From: JAGTVG01 sp965365275
GTDB taxonomy: Bacteria > Bacteroidota > Bacteroidia > Cytophagales > Cyclobacteriaceae
Reading direction: 5' to 3'
Length of the DNA stretch: 64,000 nt
Assembly (NCBI GenBank): GCA_965365275.1
Contig: CBDUBA010000002.1
Span: 61,234 to 125,233 of the forward strand
The position numbers and the translations under genes are program-made. Of the stretch, positions 1 to 8,990 are shown in pieces. Under the pieces are notes generated by a model. That model had not been told where the DNA came from. It saw only the letters and a list, made by a program, of their open reading frames with translations, and did no database searches. Numbering within the stretch: the first letter of the stretch is position 1; every line of letters begins with the position of its first letter.

Positions 1-332
1 TAGACAATGTATATTGCTTTGGGCGGTTCCACCTGAAAGAGGATGAGTATTTAAAGATCAATTTTACTTCGCCTGAATGTTGTTACTGGGGGATACAGAC
101 ATGGAATTATCTGATGCAGAGTACAGATTATAAAAACTATAAAGTTTGTATAAATAAAAAACAGGCTGTACAGAATGATGATGGCAGTTTTACAATATAT
201 CTAAGCCATAAACCAATGGATGTTAATAACTGGATCAGCACTTCGGCATACAAGGAGGCCATTATGTTCTGCCGGTGGTTACTTCCTGAGGAGATGCCTC
301 AACAGCCTACAGTAGAATTAGGTAAGCTTTAA
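1..332 (+). CDS. DUF1214 domain protein, C-terminal part (cut by window edge)
   Basis: The reading frame is open from base 3 to the TAA at 330-332, so this is the last 109 residues of a protein whose start lies left of the window. The pattern YWGIQTWNYL, then a DGSFTIYLSHK strand, NWISTSAYKEAIMFCRW and a closing PQQPTVE matches the C-terminal DUF1214 domain often paired with DUF1254. The family has no firmly assigned reaction, and I assign none. The 3' end overlaps the convergent tag gene by 15 bases. The in-frame ATG at 114 lies inside the conserved domain and is not a credible start. Confidence 0.75.
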   Translation, partial: DNVYCFGRFHLKEDEYLKINFTSPECCYWGIQTWNYLMQSTDYKNYKVCINKKQAVQNDDGSFTIYLSHKPMDVNNWISTSAYKEAIMFCRWLLPEEMPQQPTVELGKL

Positions 333-905
333 CTCCTCATATCTGAAGCAGCTTACCTCATGATCATTAACAATTCCTGTGGCTTGCAGGTGTGCATAGA
401 TGATGGTACTGCCCACAAAATTGAATCCTCTTTTTTTTAGATCTTTGCTGACCTGATCCGACAACTCTGTTTTTGCCGGAATATCACTCATTTTTTCCCA
501 GGCATTTATTAAAGGTTTTCCACCGGTGAATTTCCAGATATAAGCATCAAAACTGCCGAACTCTTTCTGAACCTCGAGGAACCTTTTCGCATTATTTATA
601 GCCGATTTGATCTTTAGCCTGTTACGAATAATTGAAGGATCCTGCAATAAAGATTCATATTTTGTGTCATCAAATTCAGCAACAATTTCGGGATCAAAAT
701 CCGCAAAGGCTCTTTTGTATCCCTCCCTTCTTTTTAAAATAGTACTCCAACTCAAACCAGCCTGGGCTCCTTCAAGAATAAGAAACTCAAAATGCTTACG
801 GTCATCGTGAACCGGAACGCCCCATTCTTCATCATGATACTTCACATATTCATCAAAATGTCCTTCGCACCATGTGCATCTTTTAAGATTTTTTTTAATG
901 GACAT
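318..905 (-). CDS. tag: DNA-3-methyladenine glycosylase I
   Basis: This gene encodes the base-excision repair glycosylase that removes 3-methyladenine from alkylated DNA. The protein has 195 residues, the usual Tag length. It shows the family zinc ligands: RCTWC near the start, then YHDEEWG, and the C-terminal NDHEVSCF His/Cys pair. The ARAGLSW-like segment here reads AQAGLSWSTIL. I chose the ATG at 905 (MSIKKN) over the one at 917 because it gives the shorter overlap with the upstream reductase gene, which ends at 895. The two are probably cotranscribed. The 3' end runs 15 bases into the convergent DUF1214 gene. Confidence 0.93.
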   Translation of the reverse strand: MSIKKNLKRCTWCEGHFDEYVKYHDEEWGVPVHDDRKHFEFLILEGAQAGLSWSTILKRREGYKRAFADFDPEIVAEFDDTKYESLLQDPSIIRNRLKIKSAINNAKRFLEVQKEFGSFDAYIWKFTGGKPLINAWEKMSDIPAKTELSDQVSKDLKKRGFNFVGSTIIYAHLQATGIVNDHEVSCFRYEELKLT

Positions 906-1656
906 AACTTCCTGCATTTATATCAAATGTACCCCCGGTAGCATGATCGGCCAATCCACTTGCTAAAAAACCAACAAAAGGGGCAACATCTTCCGGTTTT
1001 GTTAATTGGTTTAAAGCGATTTGATTTAGGGCGGTTTCTTTACCATATTGATCAAAAAACTGCTGTGCCATTTCTGTCTGCACAAATCCTGGAGCTATAG
1101 TAAAAGCAACAATGCCCTTTTTACCATAAGCCCTGGCAATCGATCGGGCAAGTGCGACCATGCCAGCTTTTGATGCTGCGTAATCCATATAATTTTCGGT
1201 GTCACCCCTAAATGCAGCCCTGGAAGAAATATTGATGATCCTACCTCCCTTTTTCGTACTCAGAAAATGCTGAATGGCTTTTTTACATAAAAACCCGGTG
1301 GAATTTAAGTTTACATCCATGGTCTTATTCCATGTATCGATCCAATCTTTATCAGGGCCGGTTATTTCAGAAGAAATTGCTATACCAGCATTATTTACGA
1401 GTACATCAATATAACCCATTTTATAAATAACCTTTTCCATAAAGGAGGGTATGCTACTTATATTTTCCAGGTTAAATTGACATGGAATCGCTTTTTCAGG
1501 ATATTTTTCAATTGTGTTTTTTAATGAAGCTCCATTTCGATTATAGTGAATTGCGACCCTGGCACCATGCTCAAGTAAGAATTTAACAATAGATCTTCCA
1601 ATGCCTTTACTCCCACCAGTAACCAGGATGTTTTTATTTTTTAAATATCTTTCCAA
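895..1656 (-). CDS. SDR-family NAD(P)-dependent oxidoreductase (FabG-like)
   Basis: This is a classical short-chain dehydrogenase/reductase of 253 residues. It has the N-terminal dinucleotide motif TGGSKGIG (about residues 14-21), the NNAG motif near residue 87, a catalytic Ser in NISSRAA and the Tyr/Lys pair in YAASKAG. The fold and motifs are those of 3-oxoacyl-ACP reductase-like enzymes, but the substrate cannot be read from the sequence. The only start consistent with a complete Rossmann N-terminus is a TTG at 1654-1656, since no ATG or GTG lies upstream in frame. It overlaps tag by 11 bases, which suggests cotranscription. A role in fatty acid synthesis proper is unlikely because no other fab gene is adjacent. 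Confidence 0.85.
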   Translation of the reverse strand: MERYLKNKNILVTGGSKGIGRSIVKFLLEHGARVAIHYNRNGASLKNTIEKYPEKAIPCQFNLENISSIPSFMEKVIYKMGYIDVLVNNAGIAISSEITGPDKDWIDTWNKTMDVNLNSTGFLCKKAIQHFLSTKKGGRIINISSRAAFRGDTENYMDYAASKAGMVALARSIARAYGKKGIVAFTIAPGFVQTEMAQQFFDQYGKETALNQIALNQLTKPEDVAPFVGFLASGLADHATGGTFDINAGSYVH

Positions 1657-1999
1657 TTCCTGAATTTAATTTTATCTAAACAATATTAAATATAATAAAT
1701 TGTAATTCGGCCAAGGTATTATATTGTAAATTAAAGCAGTTTTAATTTGCAACATTTTTATAAATAATTGTTATTAACCACTAAGATTTGACATTTTTTT
1801 ATTTTTAGCATTTTATATTGATTCAATTTTCTTAAATTCTAACTGGAACTAATCATGCGTGGATGATCAAATTATTTAAATCATTTGGGACCGTATTATT
1901 GGCTTTTATTTTGGCGATCATGTTCATCATTTTTTACCCGGTGGTTATTGTATACCGGGCTTTAATATAAATTATTAAAAATTTTTCTTACCAGCTATT
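1657..1999. other. Intergenic region of 343 bases between divergent genes
   Basis: Very AT-rich sequence between the leftward SDR gene and the rightward phosphoesterase gene. It contains one small hydrophobic reading frame (1863-1970), listed separately. I found no exact TAnnTTTG promoter box, no terminator hairpin and no tRNA here. Confidence 0.6.
1863..1970 (+). CDS. Possible small single-pass membrane protein (35 aa)
   Basis: An ATG-started frame of 35 codons ends in TAA at 1968-1970, 29 bases before the GTG of the next gene. The product is one membrane segment: a basic start (MIKLFKSFG), an uninterrupted hydrophobic stretch, and a short tail with Tyr and Arg. That is the shape of a real small membrane protein rather than random AT-rich translation. 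There is no ribosome-binding sequence, but Bacteroidota rarely use one. No homology was recognised, and it may be chance. Confidence 0.35.
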   Translation: MIKLFKSFGTVLLAFILAIMFIIFYPVVIVYRALI

Positions 2000-3103
2000 G
2001 TGCCAAAATACCTTATTTGTCAGATAATCCTGTGTGGATTTTGCCTGTCAGTGATAAATCTTTATGGCCAGGAAAAGCAAGGAACGATTGAGATTGAAGC
2101 CAAAGATACAAAAGGTGATCATGCCCAGGTCGATTCAAAACTATCGATCGTGCGCTTTGTGTTTTACAATGTAGAAAACCTTTTCCATCCCTCTGACGAC
2201 AGTATCAAGCTTGATGAAGCTTTCACCCCTGGAGGAACTTACTATTGGACATATAGAAGATATTATTCTAAAATCAATAATTTGGGCAAGCTTTTTGTAG
2301 CCATAGGTGAGGGACGTATGCCAGCTGTTATTGCACTGTGTGAAATCGAAAATCATCAAGTGCTGGATGACATACTGAATAAATCGGTTATGAAATATTT
2401 CTCTTACCAAGTTATTCATAAAGATTCGCCCGATATAAGGGGTATTGATGTAGGACTTTTATATGATCCTTCACAGTTTAAGCCCTTAAAATATGAGTAT
2501 TTCAGAATTTCTGATCCACAATTTCCCGATCTCAAGACCAGGGAAATTTTGTATGTTTCCGGAATTATATATAAATCAGTCCAATGCCATATTTTTGTTA
2601 ATCATTGGCCTTCCAGGAGAGGTGGTCAGATGGCCAGCGAAGCCAAACGGATGGTAGCCGCAAAGAAGCTAAAACAAGTTGTTGATAGTTTGGTTTATAA
2701 CGATACTTACTCGAATATTATAATTATGGGTGATTTTAACGATGAACCTGCTAACCGTTCGTTAAAAGAAATACTTATGGCCGGCGACCCGGATGATAAA
2801 ACTGATTCAAGTCTTCTGATTAATTTAATGTATCCTTTATACAAGAAAGGAAATGGAACGCATTTCAGGGTGAATAATATTACCGAACCTTCAGTTCTGG
2901 ATCAGATAATTGTATCATTCCCAATCTTATCTGATGGAAATAAAATAAGATTAGTAGGTCATATGGCGCATATATATCAAAATGAGTTTCTTATGGACAA
3001 AAAAAATGGCAGGCCACTACGAACTTATCAAGGATTGAAGTATCTTGGTGGGTTCAGTGATCATCTGCCCGTTTATGCCGATTTTCAAATACTAATTAAA
3101 TAA
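2000..3103 (+). CDS. Exported endonuclease/exonuclease/phosphatase-family protein
   Basis: This is a 367-residue hydrolase of the EEP (DNase I-like) superfamily with an N-terminal signal peptide ending around LYGQ (residue 24). Family motifs appear in order: FYNVENLF (55-62), the metal-binding Glu in ALCEIEN (112-118), NHWPSRRGG (201-209), MGDFNDEP (243-250) and SDHLPVYADF (about 354-363). It probably acts on a phosphodiester or phosphomonoester in the periplasm or outside the cell. Nuclease and phosphatase activities cannot be told apart from the sequence. The start is GTG at 2000, the only codon in frame giving a proper signal peptide. Its TAA overlaps the ATG of the next phosphoesterase (TAATG), so the two are translationally coupled. 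Confidence 0.88.
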   Translation: MPKYLICQIILCGFCLSVINLYGQEKQGTIEIEAKDTKGDHAQVDSKLSIVRFVFYNVENLFHPSDDSIKLDEAFTPGGTYYWTYRRYYSKINNLGKLFVAIGEGRMPAVIALCEIENHQVLDDILNKSVMKYFSYQVIHKDSPDIRGIDVGLLYDPSQFKPLKYEYFRISDPQFPDLKTREILYVSGIIYKSVQCHIFVNHWPSRRGGQMASEAKRMVAAKKLKQVVDSLVYNDTYSNIIIMGDFNDEPANRSLKEILMAGDPDDKTDSSLLINLMYPLYKKGNGTHFRVNNITEPSVLDQIIVSFPILSDGNKIRLVGHMAHIYQNEFLMDKKNGRPLRTYQGLKYLGGFSDHLPVYADFQILIK

Positions 3104-4989
3104 TGAACAAGAGTATTTATATTAGCCTCATGCTACTTTTTACAGTAGTTTTTTCTGTTTCAGGTCAAAAACGGTTTAAAATACCCCAAGTTTATTCTAA
3201 TATATCCTATGATGTTGAAGGGAATTTGATGTTGAATATAGGTACCATGTCTTATATTCTCAATGATATGCCATCGGATATTACCCTGGAGAACCTGATC
3301 GGGAATCCCCAAACCACCGCAGCGGGTATATATTTCGATTTCAAAAACGCATTGAATAATGGTACACTTTATTATGGCCTGATTCCATATGATGATTCCA
3401 AGTATCCATTGCCGGTATATTTCAGAACCCCTACACAAATCATGGATGGAAAAGCCTTTGTTAATCTTCAGGCACTCAAAGGGAGATATGATATGGTTAA
3501 ATGGGTTGAGAAGGGGAAAGGAGTCTTAGGTTACAGAGTTGTTAGCGAAACGGGAGAGTTTTTATATGATGGTCGGATAGGTTTTAAGGGAAACAAGCCA
3601 CTTTTTGTTGATACTACCATTGTTGAAGGCCCATTTGTAAATTTATTGACTCATGAATCTGTTGTTTTATCATTAAAGACCAATATATCAATAAATGTTG
3701 AAATTGAAGTAGATGGGAAAAAATATTCAAGCCAATCGCCCAGCATGTATCATGAAATTCCAATTGTTGGGTTAAATGAGCGCCAGGAATATAAATATAC
3801 TGTCCATTTTGGTACCAATCAGGAAAGTTATTCTTTCAGGACAGCACCGAAACCTGGATCCAGAACAAAATTCACTTTTGGTTATGCAAGTGATTCCAGA
3901 TCCGGACAGGGTGGTGGCGAAAGAGATTTTAACGGAGCCAATGCCTATATAATGAAGAAAATCATGGCCCTGGGGATGTACGAGAATTGTGCTTTCATGC
4001 AATTTACAGGTGATTTGATTACCGGATATAAGATAGATCCAAACCAGATCCAGCTTGAATATGCCAATTGGAAGCGTGCCGTTGAACCCTGGGGCAGATA
4101 TATACCAGTAATAACAACAATGGGTAATCATGAGGCCACCATGTATTACTGGGCACTACCGGGAGGGGATTTTTACTCAATTGATAAATTTCCTTTTGAT
4201 AAAATATCGTCCGAAGCCGTTTATGCTCAAAATTTTGTGAATCCATTAAATGGCCCTGAAAGCGAGGATGGTTCTAAGTATGATCCCAGTAAAAAGAACA
4301 TTGATTTTCCATCCTACAAAGAAAATGTATACTACTACACCTATGACAATGTTGCGATGGTCGTATTGAATTCAAATTACTGGTACGCCCCAAGCACATC
4401 TCATGTAAATGAAACCAGCGGTAATATCCATGCCTATATTATGGATAATCAGTTGAATTGGATGGCGGAAACCCTGGAAATCCTGGAAAATGATGAGAAT
4501 ATTGATCATGTTTTTGTTACCGTGCATACTCCATTTTTCCCCAATGGAGGTCATGTAAATGATGATATGTGGTATGGTGGCAAGAACAGTTACAGACCCT
4601 ATGTTAATGGTAAACCAGTTGACAAAGGTATAATTGAAAGACGGGATGAACTGCTTGATGTTATTATAAACCAAACCGAAAAAGTAGTAGCGCTTTTGAC
4701 AGGAGATGAACATAATTATTGTAAAACACATATAACTCCTGAAACAAATATTTACCCTGCAAACTGGGATCTACCTAAACTAGAATTAAAACGTTCCATA
4801 TACCAGATCAATAACGGAGCGGCCGGCGCTCCTTATTATTCACAGGAAGAGACACCATGGACTTCAAATACTTCAGGATTCACTACCCAGAACGCACTTG
4901 TTCTCATTCATGTAAATGGGCAAGAGATCAATATGGAAGTAGTCAATCCTGATACACTGGATGAAGTTGATATTTTGAAGTTAAGGTAG
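3103..4989 (+). CDS. Exported metallophosphoesterase with Fn3-like N-terminal region
   Basis: A 628-residue protein with a signal peptide (cleavage after VSGQ, near residue 22). A beta-rich region resembling the purple-acid-phosphatase N-terminal domain comes next, then a calcineurin-like phosphoesterase domain. Metal-site motifs are visible in order: GYASDSR (about 261), the Asp of TGDLITGY (about 302), GNHEA (about 341), the His of TVHTPFF (about 473) and GDEHNYC (about 534). The first motif carries Asp followed by Ser rather than the usual D-x-H or D-x-G. It is coupled to the preceding EEP gene by a TAATG overlap, so the pair may jointly release phosphate from organic phosphates. The exact substrate is unknown. 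There is a tail-to-tail gap of 10 bases to the next gene. Confidence 0.87.
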   Translation: MNKSIYISLMLLFTVVFSVSGQKRFKIPQVYSNISYDVEGNLMLNIGTMSYILNDMPSDITLENLIGNPQTTAAGIYFDFKNALNNGTLYYGLIPYDDSKYPLPVYFRTPTQIMDGKAFVNLQALKGRYDMVKWVEKGKGVLGYRVVSETGEFLYDGRIGFKGNKPLFVDTTIVEGPFVNLLTHESVVLSLKTNISINVEIEVDGKKYSSQSPSMYHEIPIVGLNERQEYKYTVHFGTNQESYSFRTAPKPGSRTKFTFGYASDSRSGQGGGERDFNGANAYIMKKIMALGMYENCAFMQFTGDLITGYKIDPNQIQLEYANWKRAVEPWGRYIPVITTMGNHEATMYYWALPGGDFYSIDKFPFDKISSEAVYAQNFVNPLNGPESEDGSKYDPSKKNIDFPSYKENVYYYTYDNVAMVVLNSNYWYAPSTSHVNETSGNIHAYIMDNQLNWMAETLEILENDENIDHVFVTVHTPFFPNGGHVNDDMWYGGKNSYRPYVNGKPVDKGIIERRDELLDVIINQTEKVVALLTGDEHNYCKTHITPETNIYPANWDLPKLELKRSIYQINNGAAGAPYYSQEETPWTSNTSGFTTQNALVLIHVNGQEINMEVVNPDTLDEVDILKLR

Positions 4990-4999
4990 TATTCACCAA

Positions 5000-6085
5000 T
5001 TATTCTTTCTTTACTTCTTCTTCTTCAAAATCGGGGATTTTATATTTTCTATCAGCCAGAAAGATTGCATATGGTGCTGTTTTTGGATTAGATTCAAGGA
5101 ATATTTTAATTATGCCCACAATAGGCAGGAAAAGCACCATTCCAGCAATTCCCCAGATGATACCACCTACAATTATAAAAAAGAACACCATAAAAGCATT
5201 GATTTTTAATTGGTCGCCAACCAGCCAGGGCCTGAGAATATTTTCCTGAATTATATTATTAACATATACGAAAACAGCAGTAAAGATTGCCGTAAGCATA
5301 CTGTCCTTTGTTAAAATGGCAAATAAGAGGATGACCAGTGTACCCAGGGGATATCCAAGATATGGGATAAGGCTAAGTATGGAAACAAACAATGCAAAGA
5401 ACAGGGCAAATTTTAGCTGGAAAAGAAGTAAGACAATATAATTTAAAATAAATGTTATCAAAGTAATAAGTAATAGTCCAATGATATAGCTGTTAACCAG
5501 GTTTTGAATCTTGGTAATCAAGGTCTTAGCTTTTTCTATCTTATGCTTATTTTTTAATTTTTGTTCAATAAAACTATTCCCGATACCCTGGTAGTATAAC
5601 ATAAAAAAAAGATAAAAACATATAAGAAAAATGTCAGCAATGGTGACGCCAATTGAGGAAAGTACTATTACCACAGTTTCATGATGGATTTCAAGTTCCT
5701 CCGATATGTATTCCCGGGTAATATGATCTGGAATATTAATCCCATATTGTCTTAAGGATAATGATAATTGATGCAGTTTATCAGAAATGTCTTCAGTAAA
5801 GGTAGGAAGTGTCTCAATTATATTGGAGATTTCCCAATAAAAGAAATAAACGATGAAAAGGATGAGGATTATTATTGAGAAAACAAATAGCAGAATCAGA
5901 ACCATTCTATTGATTTTTACATTACGTTCAATCCTTTGAAGAATTCTGAAACTTGCTAAACCAATTAAGAATGCCCAGACCAGTGGGATAAGAAATGATT
6001 TTCCTATAATCAGGATACTGACCAAAAGATACAGGCATAATAAGGTTATTGTTGTTCTAAAAAGGCGACCTTCTATGAATTCCAT
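5000..6085 (-). CDS. AI-2E family transporter (PerM-like permease)
   Basis: A 361-residue polytopic inner-membrane protein of the AI-2E/PerM (DUF20) family. The pattern is typical: hydrophobic segments near the N-terminus, a longer soluble insertion (about residues 90-130) carrying ETLPTF and the charged HETVV stretch, and then a C-terminal membrane bundle with PYLGYPLG and VNNIIQENILRPWLVGD, the family signature. Members have been linked to autoinducer-2 export or Na+/H+ antiport, and the substrate here is open. The C-terminus is acidic (DFEEEEVKKE). It stands alone: the upstream neighbour is separated by 240 bases and no promoter box was clear. Confidence 0.9.
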   Translation of the reverse strand: MEFIEGRLFRTTITLLCLYLLVSILIIGKSFLIPLVWAFLIGLASFRILQRIERNVKINRMVLILLFVFSIIILILFIVYFFYWEISNIIETLPTFTEDISDKLHQLSLSLRQYGINIPDHITREYISEELEIHHETVVIVLSSIGVTIADIFLICFYLFFMLYYQGIGNSFIEQKLKNKHKIEKAKTLITKIQNLVNSYIIGLLLITLITFILNYIVLLLFQLKFALFFALFVSILSLIPYLGYPLGTLVILLFAILTKDSMLTAIFTAVFVYVNNIIQENILRPWLVGDQLKINAFMVFFFIIVGGIIWGIAGMVLFLPIVGIIKIFLESNPKTAPYAIFLADRKYKIPDFEEEEVKKE

Positions 6086-6325
6086 ACTTTTATGATTTTA
6101 CCTCAAGTATATAATTTAGATTTTATTTTAAAACATTAAGAATCAATATTTATTAAGTTTTACATACATATCAATAAATAAAGGAGTGTTGATATGAAAA
6201 TATTTGGTTTTTAAACACCGAATAGCCCAAGTTATTTCTTGATGACGATTATATTTTTCAGGCTGTATATATTTTATTGGCCTTGAAATAATATTATATC
6301 ATCTCATTCAGTTATGATACAAAAT

Positions 6326-8968
6326 TTATAGTTTAACAGCCGGACCGGAATAAACAATTTCAGAACTCAATACCTGCGTTGTTGTATTATCGGCAGTTCC
6401 CTTCATATTCGGTTGCTTACCTCCCACATAAACTTTAAATGATCCCGGTTCGATAATTTTTTCTCCCAATTCGTTTATGATGGCTAATTGATCCGGCAAT
6501 AGAGTAAAATTCACTGTTCTTTGTTCTCCCGCTTCAAGAAATACTTTCTGAAATCCTTCAAGCGCAATGTTTGGGACGCGGTCACTTGCTTCCATATCCT
6601 TAATATATAATTGAACTACCTCAGCGCCAGGAAGCTGCCCGGCATTTTTAACAATAACCTGGAGTGTGATCTTGTCGGTACTATCAAATTCTTTGTCAGA
6701 AATCTCAAGGTTGGAATATTCAAAATCAGTATAGGAAAGTCCATGTCCAAAAGGATACAGTGGATCTCCGGAGAAGTACTTATATGTCCTGTCGTGCATG
6801 TTATAATCTTCAAAATCAGGGATATCATCAATCGATTTGTAAAATGTAACAGGCAATTTTCCACTGGGATTCACATCTCCAAACAGAATTTCAGCCAGGG
6901 CTATACCACCAAGCTCACCCGGGTACCAGGAATGTAATATAGCTGGGATATCTTTATCAGCATCATTCACTGCTATAGAACTTCCGCCCATCAGTACCAG
7001 GACAACAGGTTTACCAGTGTTTACTACTTTACTTATAAAATTTACCTGTGTTGAAGGAAGCTTTATATCGGTACGGTCCCCACCTGCAAACCCTTCCACC
7101 TTTATAGGCATTTCTTCTCCTTCAAGATAAGGTGACAATCCCATGAACAGGAGCGTTACATCAGAATCCTGAATTGTTTTCAAGGCCTTTTCTTCCATAT
7201 CAGGATAAGGCATACTCCATAACAGTTTGGCGACCGGATCATTTCCATAACTGAAAAACTCGATTTTGATCGCATATTCTTTACCACCCTCAAGCCTTAC
7301 AAAAAAAGATTTCTGCAATGGATGGTGAATATTGTCAAATTCTATTTTCAAAGAGTCTTCAAAATATAGTTTTGCGCCATTACCAGCATTTATACCAATT
7401 GCATATTCTCCCGTTACCGGAGCCTTGATGAAGCCTTCCCAGATTACCGAAAAGGGATCGGCCATTTTTCTGCTTATTGGTGTTTTGTCATTCCATGAGA
7501 AATCGATGGTTTTATCTCTTCTGATTATCTCAGGATCGCCTTCGAAATCTCTGTTATCAAAATATCTTGCATTTAGGCCTGTTTTTCCTGAGGCTGTCAG
7601 GAAATCCGAAGGGATAGGAGTTAATACCGGAACACCATTGGTTATGAGACAACCTGATTCATATTTAACCTTAATGTTATTTTTTTTCGCATATTCATTA
7701 ATTCCCCTAAGAGGCGTATAAAGATTGTCAGAAGTCCCGTGATAGTTGCCCAGTAACACCCGATAGTCATCTGCAAGTGGACCTATGACTGCAATATTTT
7801 TCATGTCTTCAGACAATGGAAGAATATTGTCATTCTTTAAGAGAACAATTGATTCCCTGGATGCCTGCAAAGCCTTTTCCAGATTTGCCTTGTTTCGGAC
7901 AACTTTATAGGGAATATCAGAAAAAGGGACATCGTCAGTAGGATCGAACATTCCCAGTTTAACTCTTGCCGTGAAAAGACGTTTCAGGGCGATATCAATT
8001 TCTTCTTCAGAGATCAGGCCCTGTTCCACTGCCCCCAGCAGGAAAGGGGAAGTGGCCCCACAGTTTAAATCCGTCCCGGTTTTAAAGGCCAGGGCAGCAG
8101 CTTCCTCGGGAGTTTCATTCAGGTGGTGCCCATTTTCTCGATAGAAATCATGTAGTGCCCAGCAATCAGAGACAACATATCCATTAAACTTCCATTTATC
8201 TCTCAGTATGGATTGAAGTAAAAGATTACTTCCACAACATGCCTCATCCCTGAAACGGTTGTAAGCACACATTATAGATGCTACACGGGCTTCTTTAATA
8301 GTTTTTTCAAAGGCGGGCAGATAAGTTTCCCACAGATCGATATTATCCACATCAAGATTGATGCTGTGCCTGCTATGCTCGGGTCCCGAATGGATACCAT
8401 AATGTTTTGATGTAGCTACTACCTTCAAATATTTCGGATCGCTGCCCTGCAGTGCTTTTATAAATGAAACAGCAAGTTCTCCGGTTAGGTAAGGATCCTC
8501 GCCATATGTTTCCTGCCCTCTACCCCACCTTGGATCCCTGAAGATATTTATATTGGGAGTCCAAAAAGTAAGGCCATAATATATGTCCGTTTTTCCCAGT
8601 TCCTGAAACTTGTTATACTTTGCTCTGGCTTCATTTGATATTACTTCGCCAATTTCTCCGATCAGTTTTGTATTCCAGGAGGCGGCCATTCCAATGGCCT
8701 GAGGAAATACAGTCGCTTTGCCGGCTCTGCCGACTCCGTGCAGGCATTCATTCCACCAATTGTATGCTGGTATATCCAATCTTTCAATGGCAGGTGCTTC
8801 GTAATTCAACTGCCCTATCTTTTCTTCCAGACTAAGCCTGCCGACCAGATCATTTACACGATCCTCAATTGATAAATCAGGGTTTTCAAATGGATAAACA
8901 GTTTCTGTAGGAGTATTGCAATTTTGAAAAAACAGAATTATGCCGGCAACCAGAAAAATTCTTTTCAT
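6326..8968 (-). CDS. Glycoside hydrolase family 3 beta-glycosidase with PA14 insert (lipoprotein)
   Basis: An 880-residue exported glycosidase of family GH3, acting on beta-linked gluco- or xylo-oligosaccharides. The N-terminal barrel contains KHYG-type motifs and the nucleophile Asp in GYVVSDCW (Asp codon at about 8165-8167). The spacing resembles beta-xylosidase/glucosidase members. A PA14 carbohydrate-binding module (GLNARYFDN to LLWSMP) is inserted in the C-terminal sandwich domain. A fibronectin-III-like domain closes the protein. The ATG at 8968 gives a lipoprotein signal (MKRIFLVAG to FFQNC). The longer frame from 9058 runs through the upstream gene and is rejected. There is no SusC/SusD pair nearby, so it is not part of a visible polysaccharide locus. 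Confidence 0.92.
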   Translation of the reverse strand: MKRIFLVAGIILFFQNCNTPTETVYPFENPDLSIEDRVNDLVGRLSLEEKIGQLNYEAPAIERLDIPAYNWWNECLHGVGRAGKATVFPQAIGMAASWNTKLIGEIGEVISNEARAKYNKFQELGKTDIYYGLTFWTPNINIFRDPRWGRGQETYGEDPYLTGELAVSFIKALQGSDPKYLKVVATSKHYGIHSGPEHSRHSINLDVDNIDLWETYLPAFEKTIKEARVASIMCAYNRFRDEACCGSNLLLQSILRDKWKFNGYVVSDCWALHDFYRENGHHLNETPEEAAALAFKTGTDLNCGATSPFLLGAVEQGLISEEEIDIALKRLFTARVKLGMFDPTDDVPFSDIPYKVVRNKANLEKALQASRESIVLLKNDNILPLSEDMKNIAVIGPLADDYRVLLGNYHGTSDNLYTPLRGINEYAKKNNIKVKYESGCLITNGVPVLTPIPSDFLTASGKTGLNARYFDNRDFEGDPEIIRRDKTIDFSWNDKTPISRKMADPFSVIWEGFIKAPVTGEYAIGINAGNGAKLYFEDSLKIEFDNIHHPLQKSFFVRLEGGKEYAIKIEFFSYGNDPVAKLLWSMPYPDMEEKALKTIQDSDVTLLFMGLSPYLEGEEMPIKVEGFAGGDRTDIKLPSTQVNFISKVVNTGKPVVLVLMGGSSIAVNDADKDIPAILHSWYPGELGGIALAEILFGDVNPSGKLPVTFYKSIDDIPDFEDYNMHDRTYKYFSGDPLYPFGHGLSYTDFEYSNLEISDKEFDSTDKITLQVIVKNAGQLPGAEVVQLYIKDMEASDRVPNIALEGFQKVFLEAGEQRTVNFTLLPDQLAIINELGEKIIEPGSFKVYVGGKQPNMKGTADNTTTQVLSSEIVYSGPAVKL

Positions 8969-8990
8969 GGAAATTACGTTTATTATGTTT

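Noticed and set aside
6190..6215. Purine-rich AAGGAG followed by a short ATG frame (6 codons) in the gap before the GH3 gene
   Set aside because: The frame ends after six codons; no leader-peptide context or downstream gene on that strand.
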